Source of the DNA: Bacillota bacterium | Lineage (GTDB): Bacteria > Bacillota > Clostridia > Acetivibrionales > DTU013 | Direction: 5' to 3' | Length of the DNA: 64,000 nt | NCBI GenBank assembly: GCA_023435925.1 | Contig: JAEZLF010000135.1 | Location: forward strand, 12,979 to 76,978 | The notes under the pieces: generated by a model | Database searches by the model: none | The model's input: the letters and a program-made list of their open reading frames with translations, nothing else | What the model was told of the DNA's origin: nothing | Part shown: piece after piece, positions 27,789 to 36,124 of the stretch | Position numbering within the stretch: the first letter of the stretch is position 1 | Layout of the letters: the number at the start of each line of letters is the position of its first letter | Position numbers and translations under genes: made by a program

Positions 27789-30700
27789 ATGAATAATAGG
27801 ATCTGCGAATGGGAGTTCATAGATAACAGACTTCAAATGCGTACGCAATCATTGAATATCCGTCTGTATTTCACAGATGAAAGGGTTTTACGCCTGCAAT
27901 GCACCAAACGGTCTGACGGGTCCGCCTGCGACATATCGATTCTCGATTCGCAGCCCGAACCCGTTGCAGTGCGATTTTATGAGGGAGAGGGCGAACTGCT
28001 CCTTTATTCAGAGAGCATTACAGCGAGAATTGGAATCTCGAATTTTTCCATCCGCGTTCAGACGAAGGATGGACGGGAGTTGTTTAAGAGCGCTGCTGAA
28101 AGGGCGCTGGAGACGGAAACAGGCGTGACGATCTTCCGTATGCATTACGGATCGGATGAGCGTATCTATGGCCTTGGACAGGATCCTATGGCCAGGCTTG
28201 ACCATAGAGACAATGAGCGCCGGATGTGGAATCGTACTGATCGCAGGCGACGCAGCGGGAATAACGGTATTCCGTTCTACAGTTCCAGCGCCGGATACGG
28301 TTTATTTCTGAATTCATATCTTCCTGCCCGCTTTGCGGTTGGACGGGCATATACGCCTGAAGCTCCAGAGCTCAGGACAGGTCCCGACGGAGAGGATCCA
28401 AATCCGGATCCGTGGCCGTATAATCAAAAAAATCCAGAAAGTCATCCGGATGAGATATCTGTGATTCACGATCATGATGGGCTGGATTTGTTTTTCTTAT
28501 GTATGGAGCAGCTTGACGACATCCAGAGTAAATATTGCGAGCTGACAGGCCATGCTATTCTACTGCCTCGCTGGGCATTTGGACTGATTCAGAGCAAAAA
28601 CCGTTATCGCAGCATGCAGGAGTTGATGATGATCGCAAAACGATACCGCGAAAAGGGAATACCTCTGGATTGTCTGGTCATCGACTGGCTCTGGTTCAAA
28701 GAGTTTGGCGATCTTTCATGGGATAATGAATTTTGGCCGGAGCCGGAAAAGGGAATAAAAGAGCTTGCTGAGCTCGGTATACGAGTGATGCAGGCGCAGC
28801 ATCCGTTTATTGACCGCCAGTCGATGAAATATCCGTCGATGCTGAAAAAAGGCTATTTAAGCCGTGTTCCGGAAAATTACCGTCCGACATATGATTTCAC
28901 AAATCCCGAGGCATCGGAGCACTGGTGGAACAATGAAGCTGCGCCGCTTTACAGAACAGGTATAAGGGCTTATTGGACAGATATGAGTGAGCCGGAGGAT
29001 GACCATCCTCAGACAGGCTATTTCATTGGGGGGCGTGACAGGGCACACAACCAGTACGCCTTGCTGTGGAGTCGTGCTCTATATGAAGGACAGCGAAGGG
29101 ATTTTTCCGAGCGGGTCTTTATACTCTCCCGTGGCCTTTCTGCCGGAATTCAGCGATATGGGACTGCACACTGGTCCAATGATATTGAAGCAAGCTGGGA
29201 GGTGCTTCGGGATCAGGTGGTTATCGGACAAGGTGTCGCTTTGTCAGGACAGCTTTACTGGTGTACTGACATCGGAGGTTTTATGACTCTCGGTAACTTT
29301 TCATCCGAGCTTTATATACGCTGGATGCAGTGGGGTGTTTTTTGTACATTATTCCGTACACATGGCACTCGTGCAGATAATGAGCCGTGGTCTTTCGGAG
29401 AAGAAGCGGAGAGGATTATTTCCGAAACTATCCGTCTGCGGTATCGGCTTATGCCTTATATTTACAGCTGCATCCGCCAGGCTACTCTGGATGGAAGGCC
29501 GGTGCTCCGGGCTATGGCGCTGGATTTTCCCGATGATGATACAGCATGTGCGCAGACAGATCAGTATATGTTTGGACCATCGATTCTTGTCGCACCGGTT
29601 GTGGAGCATGGTGAGAGAAGTCGCAGACTGTATCTGCCGGAGGGATTATGGTATGATTTTTGGGAGGGTGTCGCATATGGAGGCGGCCGATTTATAACGG
29701 TTCCGGCCCCTCTTGAGAGAATACCACTTTTTGTTAAGGCAGGGAGTATCATTCCCACGGTCAATCACCCTGTGCAGAATTCCATGGAGGTGCCCTGTGA
29801 GATCTTGTTGAAAGCATATCCAGGGGAAAAAGGCGCATTTTTACTTTACGAGGATGATGGGGTGAGTTATTCGTATGAAAACGGGGAGTATGTACTTACC
29901 CGTATTGAAATGGACAGCGAAGGGAAGATATCGACAGAGGTCCTCCATCATGTGCCGGGGATTGTTCCCGAGAACAGGAAGTACTCAGTTGAACTGTCTT
30001 CCATTCCTTCTGAGGATAATCCCGAAATTTTTGTTGATAGTGATTTAACGGGTAATGGGATTTTAAATGTTTACCTCACCATTGTCGGGCATGGGAATGC
30101 CACTCAGAAAGCATCTGCCTCCGTTAAAATACCACAGGGTTGGGAAGGCCGGATGAAGGTGAAAGAAGCGGTATTAAATGATTTTTGTGTCTTGCATGCT
30201 GTCTTGCGTCCTGTTTCCGACTGCTTGCCGGTTCGCTTTCATAGTGAATTTCATCTGAAGCTGATATGCTCAGGAAGAGAAAAAATTATGCAAATCCCCT
30301 TTAGTTATGGAAGCGGATTTGCAACACGCTTTCAGTTAATGGGGGATTTTGAAAACAAGGCCGGTATCAATACCGTAACGCCGGTAGAAGAAGATCAGGA
30401 GCTTCCGTTTTATGAGGCGGAAAGCCGGATGTTCTGGAATCGGAGGTATGAAGACGAATTTAATAGTATGGGATATGTGTACTGCTGGCGGAACAAGGTC
30501 GAGGAAGGTCCCCGGCCCGTGTCTTACGCCAGATGTACTGTGCTTTCGGATAATGAGAGGGAGGCGTATATCGAATGTTCGGGGGACAACTCTCTTATGC
30601 TGTGGGTGAATAAAGAGCTTGTGTTTTCTTCAAGTTCCATTGTATACAGACAGGTCTTACAAAACCCGATCCGGCTTAAGGAAGGAGAAAATCTGATACT

Positions 30701-30818
30701 CATCAAGGTAGCCCAGAACCATCCGAAACCCTACAGTGGCCGGGAGCTTGGGTTTAGCTTCAGACTGGTGGACCGGAGCGGTAAACCAATGGAGGATTTA
30801 TTATATAATCCTAAATAA
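27789..30818 (+). CDS. Glycoside hydrolase family 31 (alpha-glucosidase/alpha-xylosidase-like)
   Basis: A 1009-residue enzyme. The N-terminal beta domain is followed by the GH31 barrel with nucleophile Asp398 in WTDMSEPE and probable acid/base Asp465 in HWSNDIEASW. Beyond the usual C-terminal sheets an extra 250-300 residues include a jelly-roll-like segment (LMLWVNKELVF ... GENLILIKVAQN). ATG 27789 follows GAGGAGGAG. No signal peptide. Substrate could be an alpha-xyloside, glucoside or galactoside; the sequence alone does not decide. Its stop codon merges with hairpin element B1. Confidence 0.92.
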   Translation: MNNRICEWEFIDNRLQMRTQSLNIRLYFTDERVLRLQCTKRSDGSACDISILDSQPEPVAVRFYEGEGELLLYSESITARIGISNFSIRVQTKDGRELFKSAAERALETETGVTIFRMHYGSDERIYGLGQDPMARLDHRDNERRMWNRTDRRRRSGNNGIPFYSSSAGYGLFLNSYLPARFAVGRAYTPEAPELRTGPDGEDPNPDPWPYNQKNPESHPDEISVIHDHDGLDLFFLCMEQLDDIQSKYCELTGHAILLPRWAFGLIQSKNRYRSMQELMMIAKRYREKGIPLDCLVIDWLWFKEFGDLSWDNEFWPEPEKGIKELAELGIRVMQAQHPFIDRQSMKYPSMLKKGYLSRVPENYRPTYDFTNPEASEHWWNNEAAPLYRTGIRAYWTDMSEPEDDHPQTGYFIGGRDRAHNQYALLWSRALYEGQRRDFSERVFILSRGLSAGIQRYGTAHWSNDIEASWEVLRDQVVIGQGVALSGQLYWCTDIGGFMTLGNFSSELYIRWMQWGVFCTLFRTHGTRADNEPWSFGEEAERIISETIRLRYRLMPYIYSCIRQATLDGRPVLRAMALDFPDDDTACAQTDQYMFGPSILVAPVVEHGERSRRLYLPEGLWYDFWEGVAYGGGRFITVPAPLERIPLFVKAGSIIPTVNHPVQNSMEVPCEILLKAYPGEKGAFLLYEDDGVSYSYENGEYVLTRIEMDSEGKISTEVLHHVPGIVPENRKYSVELSSIPSEDNPEIFVDSDLTGNGILNVYLTIVGHGNATQKASASVKIPQGWEGRMKVKEAVLNDFCVLHAVLRPVSDCLPVRFHSEFHLKLICSGREKIMQIPFSYGSGFATRFQLMGDFENKAGINTVTPVEEDQELPFYEAESRMFWNRRYEDEFNSMGYVYCWRNKVEEGPRPVSYARCTVLSDNEREAYIECSGDNSLMLWVNKELVFSSSSIVYRQVLQNPIRLKEGENLILIKVAQNHPKPYSGRELGFSFRLVDRSGKPMEDLLYNPK

Positions 30819-30985
30819 CGAGGCGAAAGATGTCCCCCCGCTTCTATAAGTAGCGGGTACCGATTTGGTTTTCAGGCGGCGAGCATATCTCCCGCCCGAT
30901 GCTTGCGACCAGCCTCGTTGAAACGCAGCAGCAGTAAGAAAATTTTTCTATAACCGAAAAATTTTCTTTGAACCGATGCGTTATA
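30817..30985 (+). repeat. Dispersed structured element, copy B1
   Basis: Begins in the GH31 stop codon and ends 35 bp before the GH3 start. Helix 1 is AACGAGGC (30817-30824) with GCCTCGTT (30912-30919) and encloses further stems, including GCGAGCAT/ATGCTTGC. Helix 2 is AACGCA (30922-30927) with TGCGTT (30977-30982). Helix 3 is AAGAAAATTTTTC (30936-30948) with GAAAAATTTTCTT (30956-30968) around loop TATAACC. The same plan with compensatory changes occurs at 58325-58427. Confidence 0.8.
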
Positions 30986-31019
30986 ACGAAGCAGACAAAG
31001 GATTGGTTAGGAGGAAAAA

Positions 31020-33662
31020 ATGATGGATCGTAATGCTGTGGCATATCCCTATTGGGATCCTGAGGTGCCGGTTGGGGAAAGAGTAAAGGATCTTCTGAGC
31101 AGGATGACGCTTCTGGAAAAGGTGCGGCAGATGGATATGTATAATGGATCACATTTTACGGATAAGATGGATCCGGTTACGCATAAGTGCTCAAAAGATA
31201 GTCGTGTCCGGTGGGATAAGCTGAAGGAAATCATTGGGGAGGAAGGAATCGGATGCATTCATGACTTATATCCCCTTGATTCGTCCGTACCGAATGAAAT
31301 ACAGAGATACTGCAGAGAACATACCCGTCTTGGAATCCCGGTCCTTATTTCGGAGGAGGCGCTACACGGCTTAAGCAGCCCGGGAAACACCATATTCCCC
31401 CAGATGATTGCGCTGGCATCCACGTTTAACCGGAAGCTGGCAGAAAAGGTGGGAAAAGCTATTGCGTCTGAAATACGCTCGAAGGGCATCCACTTAAGCT
31501 TTGCCCCGGTACTGGAAATATCAAGGGACCCAAGATGGGGCAGGACAGAGGAGACCTTTGGAGAAGATACATACCTGGCGGGGGAAATGGGTTTGAACAT
31601 TGTCCGGGGAATGCAGGGAGAATCGCTGGCGTCAGATACAAGTATCGTAGCAGAGCCAAAGCATTTTGCCGTTCATTCAAAATCGGATGGAGGTTTGAAC
31701 TGCGGACCGGTTTCAATTGGCGAGAGGGAAATTCGCAGAGACTATCTCCCCGTGTTCCGAAAAGCGATCGTTGAGGGGGGAGCTCTTTCCGTTATGTGTG
31801 CATACCATTCCATAGACGGTATTCCATGTGCGTCCAGTGAATGGCTTCTCAAGGATGTTCTTAGAAAGGAATGGGATTTCAAGGGGTTCGTATGTTCCGA
31901 CCTTGGTGCGATCCAAAGGCTACATACTGTGCATAAAACTGCCGACACGCACACCGATGCCATCTGGCAGGCGATATCGTCCGGAGTTGATATGCAATTC
32001 TATGATTATCCGAACGCCGATTTTCAGCATAAGCTCATACAGATGGTACAGGCCGGAGAACTTGACGAAGCAGAGATAGACCGGGCTGCGGGATCAGTGC
32101 TGTATGTAAAATTTATGCTGGGGTTATTTGAAAATCCATTTGTTGATACAGAACTTGCCGGGAAACTGACAAGATGCCAGGAGCATCTTGATATTGCCTT
32201 ACAGGTGGCACGTGAATGCATCTGCCTGTTAAAAAATGATGGAATACTGCCGCTGGATACGCAAAAAGTCAGAAAAATCGCACTTATCGGACCAAATGCC
32301 ATGGATACAAAGCTGGGAGATTACAGTGCGGAGACATTTGGGAACCATATTGCCACCGTGTATGAGGAACTGTCTGCTTTATTGCCTCCATCGGTTACCC
32401 TTGTGGCGGAAAAGGGTGTTGAGGTCATTGAAGGCCAAATGGAGGCAATAAGGAGCAATGCGCTTTTCTCACCGGACCTTGGAGCAAAAGGATTGAAAGG
32501 CGAGTATTACAATGATATGGAGATGCGAGGAGAACCCGACCTGATCCGTATAGACGAGCAGATTGATTTTAACTTTATCATGAAGGTTCCTGGTGGTGCC
32601 ATTAATGGCAATGAATTTGCAGTCCGCTGGACGGGCAATATCATTCTCAGACAGGATAAGGAGTGCTTAGTAGGCATATCCAGCATGGACCGGGCCCGTC
32701 TATGGATCAATGAGGAACTGATATCGGAATGTGGCGATGAAATGTCAGCCGCATCAGGCAGCCGCATGTATCGGTTCCGTGCAGGAGAAGCTTACAGGGT
32801 AAAAATTGAGTATTTCAAGAAAAAGGGTGGAGGCGAGATCATTCGTCTGGGATGGGCGAGTAACTATCAGCAAATCGACCGGGCGGTCAAAATAGCATCG
32901 GAAAGTGATGTAGCCATTCTTGTATGCGGAGAGTCCGGAGATGTGTGCGGCGAGTCCCGCGACCGAAGAGAGCTTTCGCTGCCGGGGAGACAGCTGGAGC
33001 TTTTGAAAGCGGTATGTTCGACAGGAAAACCGGTAGTCCTTGTATTGATGAATGGAAGACCTCTGACACTTACATGGGAAAATGAAAATACAGCAGCCAT
33101 TGTCGAAAGCTGGTATCCGGGGGAGTTTGGCGCAAAAGCGATTGCTCAAACGCTTTTGGGACAGTGCTGTCCGTCGGGTAAGCTGCCAATCAGCTTTCCG
33201 CGCAGTGTCGGACAGCTTCCTGTATATTACAATAGACCGGAAATTCGTGGAAAGGGCTATGTTGATGGCGATGCAAAACCACTTTTCAGCTTTGGTGATG
33301 GCCTGAGTTATGCTTCATTCAGGTATTCTGACCTTGTTATACAAGCGGAGGACTATACTGAGAACAGAGAAGTATCGGTGCAGGTGTGTGTGGAAAATAT
33401 TAGTGATGTGGAGGGGATGGAAACTGTCCAGCTTTATGTAATAGATGAATATTCCAGTACAGTAAAGGGCGCTGCCGATCTGAAGTGCTTTGAAAAAATT
33501 ACCCTGAAGCCGCACCAGTCTAAAATAATTCGGTTCAAGCTTGGGGATGAGGCGCTTTCAACACTTGGCAAAGACATGGTATGGAGGGTCGAACCCGGAT
33601 GGTTCCGTATACTGGTGGGGGGCAATCTGAATGACTGTCTGCAGGGACGGTTTAAAATATAA
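31020..33662 (+). CDS. Glycoside hydrolase family 3 with inserted PA14 domain (beta-glucosidase-like)
   Basis: An 880-residue enzyme. The N-terminal TIM barrel carries the nucleophile Asp294 in CSDLGAI, and KHFAVHS is the substrate-binding KH motif. A PA14 lectin-like domain (about 490-620; LKGEYYNDMEMRG, RLGWAS) is inserted in the second alpha/beta domain. An FN3-like domain ends the protein. This is the layout of GH3 beta-glucosidases and beta-xylosidases. No signal peptide. TTAGGAGG stands at the ATG. Structured element B1 forms its upstream region. Confidence 0.93.
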   Translation: MMDRNAVAYPYWDPEVPVGERVKDLLSRMTLLEKVRQMDMYNGSHFTDKMDPVTHKCSKDSRVRWDKLKEIIGEEGIGCIHDLYPLDSSVPNEIQRYCREHTRLGIPVLISEEALHGLSSPGNTIFPQMIALASTFNRKLAEKVGKAIASEIRSKGIHLSFAPVLEISRDPRWGRTEETFGEDTYLAGEMGLNIVRGMQGESLASDTSIVAEPKHFAVHSKSDGGLNCGPVSIGEREIRRDYLPVFRKAIVEGGALSVMCAYHSIDGIPCASSEWLLKDVLRKEWDFKGFVCSDLGAIQRLHTVHKTADTHTDAIWQAISSGVDMQFYDYPNADFQHKLIQMVQAGELDEAEIDRAAGSVLYVKFMLGLFENPFVDTELAGKLTRCQEHLDIALQVARECICLLKNDGILPLDTQKVRKIALIGPNAMDTKLGDYSAETFGNHIATVYEELSALLPPSVTLVAEKGVEVIEGQMEAIRSNALFSPDLGAKGLKGEYYNDMEMRGEPDLIRIDEQIDFNFIMKVPGGAINGNEFAVRWTGNIILRQDKECLVGISSMDRARLWINEELISECGDEMSAASGSRMYRFRAGEAYRVKIEYFKKKGGGEIIRLGWASNYQQIDRAVKIASESDVAILVCGESGDVCGESRDRRELSLPGRQLELLKAVCSTGKPVVLVLMNGRPLTLTWENENTAAIVESWYPGEFGAKAIAQTLLGQCCPSGKLPISFPRSVGQLPVYYNRPEIRGKGYVDGDAKPLFSFGDGLSYASFRYSDLVIQAEDYTENREVSVQVCVENISDVEGMETVQLYVIDEYSSTVKGAADLKCFEKITLKPHQSKIIRFKLGDEALSTLGKDMVWRVEPGWFRILVGGNLNDCLQGRFKI

Positions 33663-33666
33663 AAGA

Positions 33667-33680
33667 TGTAAACGGTTGTA
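33667..33680. promoter_or_regulatory. LacI/cre-like operator TGTAAACGGTTGTA
   Basis: A partial palindrome with central CG, as in LacI-family and CcpA (cre) sites. It overlaps the -35 hexamer of the regulator promoter at 33676. It departs from the cre consensus at two positions, so the assignment is uncertain. Confidence 0.4.
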
Positions 33681-33704
33681 ATTGTTTGCGAAATGCTATA
33701 GAAT
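33676..33704 (+). promoter_or_regulatory. Promoter of the AraR-like regulator gene
   Basis: TTGTAA (33676-33681) and TAGAAT (33699-33704) with a 17-bp spacer, about 108 bp upstream of the regulator start. Confidence 0.5.
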
Positions 33705-33811
33705 AAAGGACATAGATTTGTTATATGTTTATTGGTCGAAAAGCAAGTTTTCCCTAGTATTTTATATTAATCCCGGGAAAATTGGGACATAAATTGGGTG
33801 TGGGTGAAAAA

Positions 33812-34903
33812 ATGAGTAAGAACTTGAAGTATATGGTAGTGTACAATTATTTTCTGGGCCTGATCAAATCGGATGCGCTTAAGCCGGGAGACAGACTTCC
33901 TACGGAATCTGAAATAGAAGAGCAGTTCCATGTAAGCAGGATCACTGTGGTGAACGCTTTGAACAAGCTGGAAAAGGATCATTTTATCAAACGCGTGCAG
34001 GGCAGTGGGTCTTTTGTGATGGAAAAGGATTTTCAGACAGAGGATGTCATGAAGCTTGTTGCGCTGGTCATCTCTTTCAAAGGACAGGGTCGTGAGATCA
34101 ATCTGATTGAAAGCATCGAGGATCAGTTCAGCCGTTCCGGATACAGTCTACTGATAAAAAACTCCAACAATGATCCGGAAAATGAGAGGCAGATCATTGA
34201 AAACCTCAAGCATACGGTCAGCGGAATTATTTTGTATCCGGCTTCTCCATTGGAAACCATGCCGCTCCACCGTGAACTGTTTCGTGAACAATATCCGATT
34301 GTATATTTGGACCGTTATCCGCTTAGCGTACCATCCAGTTATGTCGTTTCGGATAATTACTCGGGCGGGTATGAAATAGGTAAATATTTGGTTGAGAATG
34401 GATGCGAGCAATTCATACTTATTTTCCACGACACGATGTTTCTGACGTCTGAGCGGGATCGCATAGACGGATTTATGAGAGCTATGTCCGAGAGCAATGT
34501 TTCAAAAAACAATATTGCAATTTTGGAAAGCGGTCTGAAAGGTATTCCTGAGATCAATAACGCTTGCGACCGCCTCGAGGAGTCCTTGCGCAAAGGGCAC
34601 AAAACGGCAATCTTTACATGCAACGATACATTTGCTTACCGTATTATGAACGTGATAAAAGACAGGGAACTTGACCGGCTGGATTTATTTATCATTGCGG
34701 GATTCGACGATCTTGACAGCGAACCGGTTACCTTGCCTTTTGTCACGATCCGCCAGGATTATGCAATTATAGGGAAGCAAGCTTCGATGCTGCTTCTGAG
34801 GAAAATTGAAGATAATAATTTTTCCGATGAGCATCAAATTATTCCCGTCCGACTCATAACAAGAAGCTCCCTCAGGAAAACAGACAGAAAGTATAATTCC
34901 TGA
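33812..34903 (+). CDS. GntR-LacI hybrid transcription regulator, AraR-like
   Basis: A 363-residue regulator. A GntR winged helix is at residues 1-72 (PGDRLPTESEIEEQFHVSRITVVNALNKL). A LacI-type periplasmic-binding-like effector domain fills 75-360. This combination is that of AraR, the sugar-responsive repressor. ATG 33812 is preceded by a GGTG-rich site. It stands at the head of the lyase-hydrolase-kinase cassette and probably represses it, with a sugar as inducer. An AATGTATCAT inverted repeat before the next gene and ATTTGTAY motifs elsewhere are candidate targets. Confidence 0.9.
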   Translation: MSKNLKYMVVYNYFLGLIKSDALKPGDRLPTESEIEEQFHVSRITVVNALNKLEKDHFIKRVQGSGSFVMEKDFQTEDVMKLVALVISFKGQGREINLIESIEDQFSRSGYSLLIKNSNNDPENERQIIENLKHTVSGIILYPASPLETMPLHRELFREQYPIVYLDRYPLSVPSSYVVSDNYSGGYEIGKYLVENGCEQFILIFHDTMFLTSERDRIDGFMRAMSESNVSKNNIAILESGLKGIPEINNACDRLEESLRKGHKTAIFTCNDTFAYRIMNVIKDRELDRLDLFIIAGFDDLDSEPVTLPFVTIRQDYAIIGKQASMLLLRKIEDNNFSDEHQIIPVRLITRSSLRKTDRKYNS

Positions 34904-35014
34904 TAGCAAATCCTAAGCAGAGGATGTCCTGATAGAGCTGGAAGCTGATTGAAATACTTTATACTGGAATAAAAAAATGAAATTGAAGGATTAAAACAAA
35001 TCAAAATACAGGGG

Positions 35015-35057
35015 AATGTATCATTGCAAAATATGATACATTTCAATACTGTATCAA
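35015..35057. promoter_or_regulatory. Inverted repeat AATGTATCAT, candidate operator
   Basis: AATGTATCAT (35015-35024) and ATGATACATT (35033-35042) are a perfect inverted repeat with an 8-bp spacer. A third TGTATCA lies at 35050-35056. It sits 130 bp upstream of the DapA-family gene, in the only large gap (34904-35172) after the regulator gene. The rest of that gap shows nothing else. Confidence 0.5.
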
Positions 35058-35172
35058 CATGAGTGATCTTCTTTATTAACGCAATATTATCAAAAAACAA
35101 TAAGAAATGCTTAAATCGCAGTAATACGCGCTGTATTCCGGTTTGAAAACTTTACTTAAACGAGGTAGAAAA

Positions 35173-36072
35173 ATGAGAAAATTATATGGAGTAACAACAG
35201 CGATGGTCACTCCGATCGACAGCAGCGGAAGGGTTGATCTGGAAGCGGTTTGTGCCTTAGCTGAGTTTTTGGTCGCCAAGGGAGTCAATTGCTTATACCC
35301 GCTTGGCACAACGGGTGAGATGATAAGATTAAGTGTGCAAGAGCGCATGCTGGTTGCAGAAGCGGTTATAAAACAGGCTGCAGGCCGTGTAACAGTTTAT
35401 ATACATTGCGGCGGATTGCGGCAGGATGAAACGATATTATTGATGAAGCATGCGGAGAGTATTGGAGCTGACGGGGTTGGTGTGGTCACTCCCATATATT
35501 TGGGGGTTGATTCTCGAGAAATGGAGCGCTTTTACATATCTGTATCTAACAGTGTTTCACAAAGCTTTCCTGTTTATTTATATAATATTCCTCAATGTGC
35601 GGCAAATGATTTACAAACCGGCAGCATAGAAAAGATTATAACGGAATGCCCCAATGTTGTGGGTATTAAATATAGTTATGCTGACATGATTCGCACTCTG
35701 GAGTATTTAAATATAAACGGTGGCGGTTTCTCGGTATTGCACGGCTGTGACCGATTATTCTTACCAACATTATCCATGGGGTGCGACGGTGTTGTATCAG
35801 GCATTTCTGGAGTATATCCGGAACCGTTTGTCGCATTGTATAAAGCATGGCTTGCAGGAGATATTGAAGAATCGATGCGGCAGCAAAAAATAGCCAACCG
35901 ATTTATCAGTGCTCTTCGCAATGGAAGTAACATGGCTTATTTTAAGACAGCGCTTGAGCATCGCAATATCAGAGCGGGTCATATGCGTGAACCACAGTTG
36001 GATCTCACACAGGAAGAAGGCATGAAATTACTTACTGAACTATATGAACTGGAAGAAGCATATCTGAAATAG
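35173..36072 (+). CDS. DapA/NanA-family aldolase or lyase
   Basis: A 299-residue class-I aldolase-fold enzyme. GTTGE (45-49), the tyrosine Tyr137 in YLYNIP and the Schiff-base lysine Lys166 in GIKYSYAD are all present. Family members include dihydrodipicolinate synthase, sialate lyase and 2-keto-3-deoxy-sugar-acid aldolases. Located with sugar genes and not lysine genes, it more probably cleaves or dehydrates a keto-deoxy sugar acid. ATG 35173 follows GAGGTAG. Confidence 0.85.
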   Translation: MRKLYGVTTAMVTPIDSSGRVDLEAVCALAEFLVAKGVNCLYPLGTTGEMIRLSVQERMLVAEAVIKQAAGRVTVYIHCGGLRQDETILLMKHAESIGADGVGVVTPIYLGVDSREMERFYISVSNSVSQSFPVYLYNIPQCAANDLQTGSIEKIITECPNVVGIKYSYADMIRTLEYLNINGGGFSVLHGCDRLFLPTLSMGCDGVVSGISGVYPEPFVALYKAWLAGDIEESMRQQKIANRFISALRNGSNMAYFKTALEHRNIRAGHMREPQLDLTQEEGMKLLTELYELEEAYLK

Positions 36073-36124
36073 AGTCGCTGGCTGTACTGCCAGGATAGGA
36101 AAAACCTGAATATGGAGGAGTGTA

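Noticed and set aside
35173..36072. Lysine-pathway dihydrodipicolinate synthase (dapA)
   Set aside because: Fold and Schiff-base lysine fit, but context is sugar catabolism with no lysine genes; specificity cannot be read from the sequence.
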